From NCBI GenBank assembly GCA_002335345.1, contig DDCS01000151.1:1900-24524 (forward strand): 22,625 nucleotides of DNA, in the 5' to 3' direction. The notes below the pieces were generated by a model. The model had not been told where the DNA came from. It worked only from the letters and a program-made list of their open reading frames with translations, and ran no database searches. This stretch comes from Flavobacteriaceae bacterium UBA2000. Its GTDB lineage: Bacteria > Bacteroidota > Bacteroidia > Flavobacteriales > Flavobacteriaceae. The position numbers and the translations under genes are program-made. This document shows positions 1-6,008 of this stretch, piece after piece (within the stretch, counting starts at the first letter, position 1; each line of letters begins with the position of its first letter).

Positions 1-1047
1 AGTTTTTCTTTTGGCCCCACAGAAGTCCCGCGTTGGAAGTGGGAACAATTCCCTGTTTCCTCCTACGAAGAATATCAATATTTAAAGAAAAACTTAAATC
101 AAGCGCAAGCGGTTGCCTTTAACTTAAATGTGCGCAACGAAACAATAAAGTTTGAAGACCGTTCTGTTGAGAATGCAAACATCGGTGCCTTTTCTCATGA
201 ATACTACGATATTGAGTCCTTGCAAATAGACCAAGGAAGATTTTACAATGAGTTGGAATCGAACAATGGGGCACAGGTCGTCGTTATTGGACATGAAATT
301 GCGACATCCTTGTTTTATGAGGCGGAACAGGCCGTAGGGAAAAAAGTTCGACTCTATGGTAAAAAATTTACGGTCATTGGGGTGCTTAAAAAAGAGGGTT
401 CTATTTTTAATGACTCCAAGGATACTTTTGTCTTTGTACCGGTAAATGTTATTCGCAATATATTTGGCGCCAACAATCGCAATTTGTTTCCATTTATTAT
501 TATGAAACCTAAGCCGGGAACGGATAACGAAGCCTTTATCGCTGACCTGAAATTAAAAATGCGCTTAAAGCGTGGATTGCGCCCAGAGCAGGAAGATGAT
601 TTTTTTGTCAATCAATTACAGGGGTTTGCTGATGCCATTGACGATATAACGGGGACGATGAATTTTATCGGTATTATCATCAGTGCGTTTTCCCTATTGG
701 TCGGTGGTTTTGGGATCGCTAACATTATGTTTGTCAGTGTTAAAGAACGCACAAGTTTAATTGGGATTCAAAAGTCTTTGGGCGCCAAACGTCGTTTTAT
801 CTTGTATCAATTTTTATTTGAGGCGATGATTCTGGCAATTATCGGAGGGATTTTTGGTCTTATTCTGGTCTTTATTGCCTCAATAATTGCCTCTCAATTT
901 ACAGGTGATTTTGAGTTTGTGCTCTCTCCGTTTAACATGCTCATTGGGACGGTGGTTGCGGCCTTAATTGGCCTTATTTCAGGAATATTGCCGGCGTTAA
1001 AAGCCTCTAAGCTCGATCCAGTCGAGGCGATCCGTACGGGAATGTAA
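1..1047 (+). CDS. ABC transporter permease, MacB/FtsX type (3' part; start lies before the window)
   Basis: The reading frame is open from base 1, so the N-terminus is missing; 348 codons are visible. The first ~200 residues are a soluble MacB-like periplasmic core region. Three hydrophobic segments follow at about visible residues 222-245 (rich in G/I/F), 267-298 and 314-334. The typical FtsX-domain ending is present, with LPALKASKLDPVEAIRTGM before the stop; the 'A-x-x-LDP-x-EA-x-R' ending is a hallmark of this family. Such permeases are usually about 400 residues, so roughly 60-70 residues (the first transmembrane helix) lie outside. Family members work with a separate LolD/MacB-type ATPase to move lipoproteins, peptides or drugs across the envelope; the substrate cannot be read from this sequence. 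The gene ends 26 bp before the stop of a convergent gene, and no hairpin terminator is evident in that gap. Confidence 0.9.
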   Translation, partial: SFSFGPTEVPRWKWEQFPVSSYEEYQYLKKNLNQAQAVAFNLNVRNETIKFEDRSVENANIGAFSHEYYDIESLQIDQGRFYNELESNNGAQVVVIGHEIATSLFYEAEQAVGKKVRLYGKKFTVIGVLKKEGSIFNDSKDTFVFVPVNVIRNIFGANNRNLFPFIIMKPKPGTDNEAFIADLKLKMRLKRGLRPEQEDDFFVNQLQGFADAIDDITGTMNFIGIIISAFSLLVGGFGIANIMFVSVKERTSLIGIQKSLGAKRRFILYQFLFEAMILAIIGGIFGLILVFIASIIASQFTGDFEFVLSPFNMLIGTVVAALIGLISGILPALKASKLDPVEAIRTGM

Positions 1048-1073
1048 TGAACACGCCAATATCGCTCTTTAAG

Positions 1074-2780
1074 CTAGGAGTGCGTTACCGAGAAACTCTT
1101 TTGTCGGAGATCCACGCTGAGTTGAGCCCAATCTTCAGCCAATGTCCAACGAAGCTCAATGAGGTCAACATCAGTATCAATAATCTCCAATTGTCCATTA
1201 AAAGCAGGATGATGCCCGCGCAACCTGATTAATTCAAGTTGGTTTAGAACAAGTGATGAATTGATCCTTTCCTGAATTTGGTCATGAGTCAAGTTGGTGC
1301 GGTTTATTTCTTTATGGTTCCCTTGATCTGTATCGGCGGCCACGTAGTCGTTAGTACCGCCAAACAAATCCAGATACCATATTTGCGGTGTTCCCGGCAT
1401 AAAAAGTTGCAGAGCGCGCGCCAAGAGCATTTTATCAGTATCCTCGCCTAGAGCACTAAAATAGGTTGCATTAACTTGATAATAAGCGATTTTTTCCCCG
1501 TCAGGGCCAAAAAGATTCTTAATGCGCCCTCCTCGGGCTACAATTTTTTCGATCAACGCTTCGATTTGATTCGTAGAAAGCAGTCCGTCACCACTGGCCG
1601 GATGCTCTGGATCTCCATCGAGGTCCAGTAGGGGAATGCCATCGTGGCATCCGAGCATATTGATGAGTCTAAAGCCCTTTTCTAGAATTTCCTGAGCCCA
1701 TTTGATCAGTGGCGCTTTATCGCGATTTTCAATGGTGTGAATAATTAATCCAGGTAAGAAAAAATCATAAATTGGAAAGCCTTGAGCACTGACTTGATCG
1801 TGAAGATGTTTTCCATATTGTGCATGGATTTCAGGTAAAACGGCTAAGGACAAGTCTTGTGCCATTTTTTGCAATCGATTCAGGTATTGCCAAGTTTCGG
1901 GAACATTAAAAAAGTTACTTTCTCCAACAGCCTTGTGCAAATAAGCAAAGGCGTCAAGGCGTATGATTTGCCCGCCATAATCGCGGAGTTTTTTTAGCGT
2001 GTCTTCATAGTATTTCCAGACAGAAGCGCTTTCAGCATTGAGATCCATCTGTCCTAACAAATGCAAGTGTCGCCTAATTATGGGGACCACCTCCAGGACA
2101 TTGTGCCCAAGGCTTTCGATCGCTTGACTTGGATTATTGCCTTGTATGAGCTCGTTTTCAATGGTTTTGAACAGGGCTTTGCTTTGCTCTTGGTCTAGGT
2201 TTAATTCAAGACGACAATCTTCGATAAAAGGGACGGCAAGGGTTATCTTTTGGTAAAATGTATTCCAATAAGGTCTAAAACTATTGTCTGGGAATGGAAC
2301 TTGCAAAATCGGTAAGCCGGGTTTCCGCGTAAAAAGTTTTTCTTTGAATTCAGCTTTTGGAATGACAACGCCCTGGGCGTTAAGTGTCCCATAACCCTCC
2401 CAAAAACGGTTCCAATCGATAAAGAAGTCGAGATAGGGAGAATGATCGCCATGCTTGATCAAGTCCTTGAACTCTGGAGCACCCACCGAAAGGTGGTTTA
2501 ACACAATATCCAGTTTTAATCCAATCCCTAAAGATTTTAACTGACGTAAATCTTCCTCGGTAACAAAGGACTCATTTAAATGGTAATCAATAATTGAAAA
2601 GCCTCGATCCAAATCGGAATGAAAAACCGTGGGCAAAAGGTACAGGCTTTGAAAAACACCGCTGAAGTTTTTTTCAGCGAGGAGTCTCGTTAAATAGGAG
2701 ATGGACCCGCCTAAACTATCGGGGTAGGCATTGAGAATGATGCCTTTTTGAATTTGATTTTGATTTAGTGGACTATCCAT
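1074..2780 (-). CDS. GH13_18 sugar phosphorylase (sucrose-phosphorylase-like)
   Basis: Predicted cytosolic (beta/alpha)8 enzyme that splits an alpha-glucoside with phosphate to give glucose 1-phosphate. The N-terminus (NAYPDSLGGS, residues 16-25) and the motifs IIRLDAFAYL (nucleophile Asp276), PEIHAQYG (acid/base Glu317), LGCHDGIPLLDL (transition-state Asp380) and YYQVNATYFSALG match sucrose phosphorylases as I remember them. I chose the ATG at 2780 because it starts just before the conserved strand and overlaps the upstream GAF gene by 8 bp (ATGGATAG); an upstream ATG at 2867 in the same frame would lie deep inside that gene. The protein is 568 residues, longer than typical sucrose phosphorylases (~480-505). 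Most of the excess is an insert around residues 187-242 just before the QMDLN strand. Length alone would also suit glucosylglycerate or glucosylglycerol phosphorylases of the same subfamily, so the acceptor sugar is uncertain. Confidence 0.85.
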   Translation of the reverse strand: MDSPLNQNQIQKGIILNAYPDSLGGSISYLTRLLAEKNFSGVFQSLYLLPTVFHSDLDRGFSIIDYHLNESFVTEEDLRQLKSLGIGLKLDIVLNHLSVGAPEFKDLIKHGDHSPYLDFFIDWNRFWEGYGTLNAQGVVIPKAEFKEKLFTRKPGLPILQVPFPDNSFRPYWNTFYQKITLAVPFIEDCRLELNLDQEQSKALFKTIENELIQGNNPSQAIESLGHNVLEVVPIIRRHLHLLGQMDLNAESASVWKYYEDTLKKLRDYGGQIIRLDAFAYLHKAVGESNFFNVPETWQYLNRLQKMAQDLSLAVLPEIHAQYGKHLHDQVSAQGFPIYDFFLPGLIIHTIENRDKAPLIKWAQEILEKGFRLINMLGCHDGIPLLDLDGDPEHPASGDGLLSTNQIEALIEKIVARGGRIKNLFGPDGEKIAYYQVNATYFSALGEDTDKMLLARALQLFMPGTPQIWYLDLFGGTNDYVAADTDQGNHKEINRTNLTHDQIQERINSSLVLNQLELIRLRGHHPAFNGQLEIIDTDVDLIELRWTLAEDWAQLSVDLRQKSFSVTHS

Positions 2781-3255
2781 GAATTTCTTCGGGAATATAA
2801 TCTTCAGGCCAGGCTTGGGCAATTTGGGCATTAACCCACTCCAAAAATTCGATATCTGCTTGACCAAAGGCGTCTATCTGTTCAGAGTCGATATCAATTT
2901 GTCCTATATTTTTTCCTCGGACAAATAAAGGCACGACGAGTTCAGATTTAACCGTTAAACTACAGGCAATATAATTGTCTTGCGCGCTGACGTCAGGCAC
3001 TAAAAATGGCGTGTTAGATTCTGCTACCTGCCCACAAATTCCTTTGCCAAAGGGGATACTGGTGTGATCCGTTGGGGCACCGCAATAGGGTCCAAGATGT
3101 AGGGTTCTTGTATCCGCATTGGCGAAATAAAAGCCCACCCAAGTGTAGTGGTTTAAAGTACGTTGGAGTAGGTCACACAATTGCTGAAGCTGGGTGTTAA
3201 ATGATTCAGCATTATTTTGAAAGATGTTTAAAACCTCCTGGCGTGGCGCATTCAT
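2773..3255 (-). CDS. GAF-domain protein, probable free methionine-(R)-sulfoxide reductase
   Basis: A single GAF domain of 160 residues, the size of the fRMsr family (E. coli YebR/MsrC is about 165). The characteristic stretches HLGPYCG (53-59), IPFGKGICGQ (67-76), LVPDV (85-89), YIACSLTVKSELVVPLF (95-111) and GQIDIDSE (118-125) are all present. Known family chemistry uses a catalytic Cys in the 'IAC' motif (Cys98 here) and a resolving Cys in 'GKGxCG' (Cys74 here) to reduce free methionine-R-sulfoxide in the cytosol. The third Cys normally found in 'GxxAC' is absent at the usual place (GAPTDH), but Cys58 sits a few residues earlier. The gene overlaps the phosphorylase gene downstream by 8 bp, which suggests translational coupling. 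Function is assigned from motifs; a purely regulatory GAF protein is less likely given the two retained cysteines. Confidence 0.85.
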   Translation of the reverse strand: MNAPRQEVLNIFQNNAESFNTQLQQLCDLLQRTLNHYTWVGFYFANADTRTLHLGPYCGAPTDHTSIPFGKGICGQVAESNTPFLVPDVSAQDNYIACSLTVKSELVVPLFVRGKNIGQIDIDSEQIDAFGQADIEFLEWVNAQIAQAWPEDYIPEEIHG

Positions 3256-3333
3256 ATTTCAATTTTTATGTAAAGGTATTTAAATATTGCTTTATTGCTG
3301 TCGAACATTGGGGTTTCCTAAAGGATAAAAAAT

Positions 3334-3341
3334 TAACTTTG
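3334..3341 (+). promoter_or_regulatory. Candidate promoter -7 box for xrtF
   Basis: TAACTTTG matches the Bacteroidota -7 consensus TAnnTTTG exactly. A TTG at 3308-3310 is a possible -33 element, with a 23-bp spacer that is at the long end of the accepted range. The expected start of transcription, about 5 bases past the box, nearly coincides with the ATG at 3347, so the mRNA would have almost no leader. Confidence 0.5.
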
Positions 3342-3346
3342 ATCGT

Positions 3347-3895
3347 ATGATGAATTTATTCAAAATTTATCGGCCCGTATGGCAATTTCTCCTGGTTTTT
3401 TTCGGGACCTATGGCGTTTTTAGCAGTCTTTATTTTTATTACCTAGACTATTGGCGTGCGCGACAGGTGGTTGATCCGATTACCAACTTGGTGGGGCAAC
3501 AAGTTCAATGGACCCTAAAATATCTGGGATTTAACGGTGTTGTGACGCCATGGGCCGGAACAGAAGACTTAGTGATATCCGTTATGAATCAGCCTGTGGC
3601 ACGCTTGGTTGAAGGGTGTAATTCGTTGAGCGTCATGATTTTGTTTGCGGCATTTGTCATCGCGATACCACAAAAAATAGCACGTTCTCTCTTATTCCTT
3701 CTTTTTGGCTTTATGGCCCTGTATACCATCAATATTTTGCGTATTGTACTCATTAGTATGGGTATCTATGCGCGCCCGAGTTGGACCACAATCCTACATG
3801 ATTTGGTTTTTCCAGGGATCATTTATGGTACGGTTCTCTTGCTCTGGATCATTTGGATTTGGCAGTATAAATCTAAAGTCAATTCTCATGGATAG
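3347..3895 (+). CDS. xrtF: Exosortase family protein XrtF
   Basis: Polytopic inner-membrane transpeptidase/protease of the exosortase superfamily, 182 residues. The three catalytic residues of the family are visible: Cys91 in VEGCNSLSV, Arg132 in INILRIVL and His151 in ILHDLVFPG. Hydrophobic segments lie at about 12-32, 92-108, 113-130, 131-141 and 154-172. By analogy with other exosortases it should recognise a short C-terminal signal (motif, transmembrane helix, basic tail) on exported proteins and cut or transfer them. A second ATG at 3350 is an equally possible start. The gene's end overlaps the next gene by 8 bp (ATGGATAG). No protein with an evident exosortase C-terminal signal is encoded in the window. 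Confidence 0.9.
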   Translation: MMNLFKIYRPVWQFLLVFFGTYGVFSSLYFYYLDYWRARQVVDPITNLVGQQVQWTLKYLGFNGVVTPWAGTEDLVISVMNQPVARLVEGCNSLSVMILFAAFVIAIPQKIARSLLFLLFGFMALYTINILRIVLISMGIYARPSWTTILHDLVFPGIIYGTVLLLWIIWIWQYKSKVNSHG

Positions 3896-4319
3896 TCGTC
3901 GATTTACTGCTTTGGGGTTAAGTATTTTTGGTTTGTTTGCCGTGCGCTTTTTTGAATCTGATCTCTTTTATGATCCATTAATTGATTTTTTTAAGGGAGG
4001 CTATCAGTCGGAATCTTTGCCAAAAATCAATGAGCTGAGCTGGGGGTTTAATTTATCGGGGCGTTACCTATTGAATGCTATTTTATCTTTGATCATATTG
4101 AATACAATTTTTCAAAAAAAGACGATAATTCAATTTTCTGTAATCCTTTATGGAGCGATTTTTTTGGTTTTTCTACCGTTATTAGTGGTGCTCATTCATT
4201 ACTATGTTCCAGGGGAATATCGAGGATTATTTTATGTCCGCCGTTTTTTAATTCATCCTGTCTTACTTTTGTTATTAATCCCGAGCTTTTACATGCTTGG
4301 GCCAAAAAAAAACATTTAA
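3888..4319 (+). CDS. Exosortase F-associated membrane protein
   Basis: Small membrane protein of 143 residues starting at the ATG that overlaps the last codons of xrtF; an open frame reaching back to 3705 lies inside xrtF and is ignored. Hydrophobic segments lie at about 6-24, 58-74, 80-104 and 120-138. The motif GEYRGLFYVRRFLIHPVLL (109-127) resembles the flavobacterial protein family found next to XrtF. Its biochemical role is not known to me; the strict adjacency and overlap suggest a complex or a co-factor role with the exosortase. The stop codon TAA forms the first bases of a promoter box for the next gene. Confidence 0.8.
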   Translation: MDSRRFTALGLSIFGLFAVRFFESDLFYDPLIDFFKGGYQSESLPKINELSWGFNLSGRYLLNAILSLIILNTIFQKKTIIQFSVILYGAIFLVFLPLLVVLIHYYVPGEYRGLFYVRRFLIHPVLLLLLIPSFYMLGPKKNI

Positions 4320-4324
4320 TTTTG
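4317..4324 (+). promoter_or_regulatory. Candidate promoter -7 box for the Met-rich lipoprotein gene
   Basis: TAATTTTG fits TAnnTTTG exactly, with TTG at 4297-4299 and a 17-bp spacer. The predicted transcription start (~4329) lies about 10 bases before the ATG at 4340. This supports the lipoprotein being a separate transcription unit, and supports ATG 4340 over an in-frame TTG at 4322. Confidence 0.55.
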
Positions 4325-4339
4325 CTAAAATTCACGAAC

Positions 4340-4759
4340 ATGCGCCACTTTTTAATTCTATCAATTTCGTTTACGTTGACCTTTTTTTCTTGCCAAGAAA
4401 ATCCGAAAAACACACCAGAATATGCTCAAATGGAGCGCATTTTAGCCATACACGACGCGGTGATGCCAGAAATGGGCACAATAAGTGGTCTTATTGGTCA
4501 ATTGGAGCCTGCATTTGTCGCAGACTCAACGCTTGTGAACTACGCCGCGGCAGTGGAGGATTTAAAAATGGCTAACGGGGCGATGATGCAATGGATGATT
4601 GATTTTAGTGAGGATTTTACAACGGATGAAATTATGGGGAAAACCATGATTGACTCAGAAAAACAAAACCTGCTGGATCGCTATGAAGAATCTGCAAATG
4701 GTCTTAAATTAAAAATGCTCGGGGCCATAGAACAAGCTCAGGACTTGACCAAGGATTAA
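4340..4759 (+). CDS. Methionine-rich small lipoprotein of unknown function
   Basis: 139 residues. An N-terminal signal peptide MRHFLILSISFTLTFFSC ends in a lipobox-like FFSC, so Cys18 is the likely lipidated residue and the protein probably sits in the outer or inner membrane facing the periplasm. The mature part is predicted to be mostly helical and carries ten methionines in about 120 residues, clustered in AIHDAVMPEMG (36-46) and MANGAMMQWMIDF (77-89). I recall similar flavobacterial proteins being labelled 'viral A-type inclusion protein', a name with no functional support. It follows the xrtF pair but has its own promoter, and precedes the metal-handling genes. The Met/His clusters could bind soft metals such as Cu(I); that is inference. 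Confidence 0.75.
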   Translation: MRHFLILSISFTLTFFSCQENPKNTPEYAQMERILAIHDAVMPEMGTISGLIGQLEPAFVADSTLVNYAAAVEDLKMANGAMMQWMIDFSEDFTTDEIMGKTMIDSEKQNLLDRYEESANGLKLKMLGAIEQAQDLTKD

Positions 4760-4794
4760 ATTCAACGGCCTATTGATGTTAAAGCAATAATGCG

Positions 4795-4802
4795 TAAATT
4801 TG
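4795..4802 (+). promoter_or_regulatory. Candidate promoter -7 box for the metal locus (HYC_CC_PP gene)
   Basis: TAAATTTG is a perfect TAnnTTTG box with TTG at 4773-4775 and a 19-bp spacer, the best promoter in the window. The predicted transcription start falls at about 4806-4808, on the ATG at 4807, so the transcript would be leaderless or nearly so. It probably drives the genes through 8737. Confidence 0.65.
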
Positions 4803-4806
4803 CATC

Positions 4807-5217
4807 ATGCGCGTAGTTTTCTCTATTGTCATGAGTGTATTGATGCTGACCACTAATCTCGGTTGGATTCAGACGACGCACTATTGCTTAGGAAGGCCTG
4901 TCGAAGCCAATTTCGGTCTTGAAGTTACGCATCTGAGTTGTAATATGGTTATGGCGGTGGGATGTTCTGAAGAAATGGAGCAAAAACCGGGATGTTGCCA
5001 TAATGAGTTCAGTAAATTTTCATTAGATCAGCATCTTTTAGGGCAAGGCTTTGATCTTATTCCACAAACGGAATTTTTCGAAATACCTCAATTAGGTATA
5101 ATTGACTTTTCCTACACTACGCCCGAAGTTCCTGTGTGTTTTTTTGGCGCTACCCGCGAGGAGCCCCCTCCAAAACAAACCCATTTATTTATTCTTAATC
5201 AGCAATGGCTAATTTGA
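4807..5217 (+). CDS. HYC_CC_PP family protein
   Basis: 136-residue exported protein with an N-terminal hydrophobic segment (about residues 3-20). It carries the three marks that name this Bacteroidota family: His-Tyr-Cys at 25-27 (TTHYCLG), Cys-Cys at 63-64 followed by His65 (PGCCHNEF), and Pro-Pro near the C-terminus (EEPPPKQ, 119-124). Additional cysteines are at 45, 53 and 111. The Cys/His pattern suggests metal binding or disulfide chemistry in the periplasm, but no activity is established to my knowledge. It is the first gene of a unit leading into an HMA-MauE protein, a TonB receptor and a secreted HMA protein, which points to metal handling. Confidence 0.85.
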   Translation: MRVVFSIVMSVLMLTTNLGWIQTTHYCLGRPVEANFGLEVTHLSCNMVMAVGCSEEMEQKPGCCHNEFSKFSLDQHLLGQGFDLIPQTEFFEIPQLGIIDFSYTTPEVPVCFFGATREEPPPKQTHLFILNQQWLI

Positions 5218-5267
5218 TGGAATGTCGTTTGTCTTAACGATAATTAACTCCATTAAATTAAACCATT

Positions 5268-6008
5268 ATGCATTATATCTTATATCTGGAAGGACTCACC
5301 TGCATGGGGTGTGTTAGAAGTATTCGCGAGGCCTTAGTCGAGGTCGCTGGAATACATATTATTGACATTGAATTAGAAACAGGTCGTTTCGAATTTTCCC
5401 TATTGCAAGGAATCGAGCTCGAAACGGTCATCCAATTAATTCCCGCTAAATTTACAGTGCTTACGCAAGATCAATATCTCGCTGGCCGAAAGAAGTCAAT
5501 AAAAACAGACAAGCCCCTGGCCAAGGCATCTGTGTCCAAATGGCGTCAATTGCGCCCTTTGTTCCTGATTTTCGCATTTCTGTTCGGGGTAAATGCCCTT
5601 AATGCCTTAGTGTATCAGTTTAGCTTTGAGGCATTTATGTTGGACTTTATGGCAGGATTTTTTCTCGTCTTTAGTTTTTTTAAGTTTTTAGATTTAAAGG
5701 GTTTTGTTAGTGCATTTTCCGGATACGATCCCATAGCCAATCGCTTGGGTCTTTACGGATGGATTTACCCTTTTATTGAATTGACTTTAGGTTTGTTGTT
5801 GTTGACGAATACAGGGGTGAATTTTGCGCTTTACGCTACCCTGTTCATTTTGGGCGTAACTACCATAGGGGTGATTCAACAGTTGCGTCAGCGCAATAAA
5901 ATTGTTTGCGCCTGTTTGGGTAGCGTTTTAAACTTGCCAATGACCGAAGCCACATTAATTGAGAATCTTGTCATGATCCTCATGGCCGGAATGTTACTCA
6001 TCGGATAA
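5268..6008 (+). CDS. HMA domain fused to MauE/DoxX-like membrane domain
   Basis: 246 residues. Residues 1-68 form a heavy-metal-associated (HMA) fold with the metal-binding motif GLTCMGC (Cys12, Cys15). After a basic linker (70-92) there are about five hydrophobic segments (96-113, 124-142, 163-180, 184-203, 229-246) typical of MauE/DoxX-like redox-associated membrane proteins. A second cysteine pair, CAC (Cys214, Cys216), lies in the conserved KIVCACLGSVLNLPMT stretch. The fusion places a soft-metal binding domain next to a membrane thiol/disulfide module. It may pass metal or electrons across the inner membrane; direction and metal are unknown. Its stop overlaps the TonB receptor start by one base (TAATG), so the two are almost certainly co-translated. 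The 50-bp gap upstream shows no perfect promoter box. Confidence 0.85.
   Translation: MHYILYLEGLTCMGCVRSIREALVEVAGIHIIDIELETGRFEFSLLQGIELETVIQLIPAKFTVLTQDQYLAGRKKSIKTDKPLAKASVSKWRQLRPLFLIFAFLFGVNALNALVYQFSFEAFMLDFMAGFFLVFSFFKFLDLKGFVSAFSGYDPIANRLGLYGWIYPFIELTLGLLLLTNTGVNFALYATLFILGVTTIGVIQQLRQRNKIVCACLGSVLNLPMTEATLIENLVMILMAGMLLIG

Noticed and set aside
1047..1232. A 61-codon open frame starting in the stop codon region of the ABC permease
   Set aside because: It lies wholly antisense to the 3' end of the phosphorylase gene, has no recognisable protein character and its TAATGA start overlap is probably chance.
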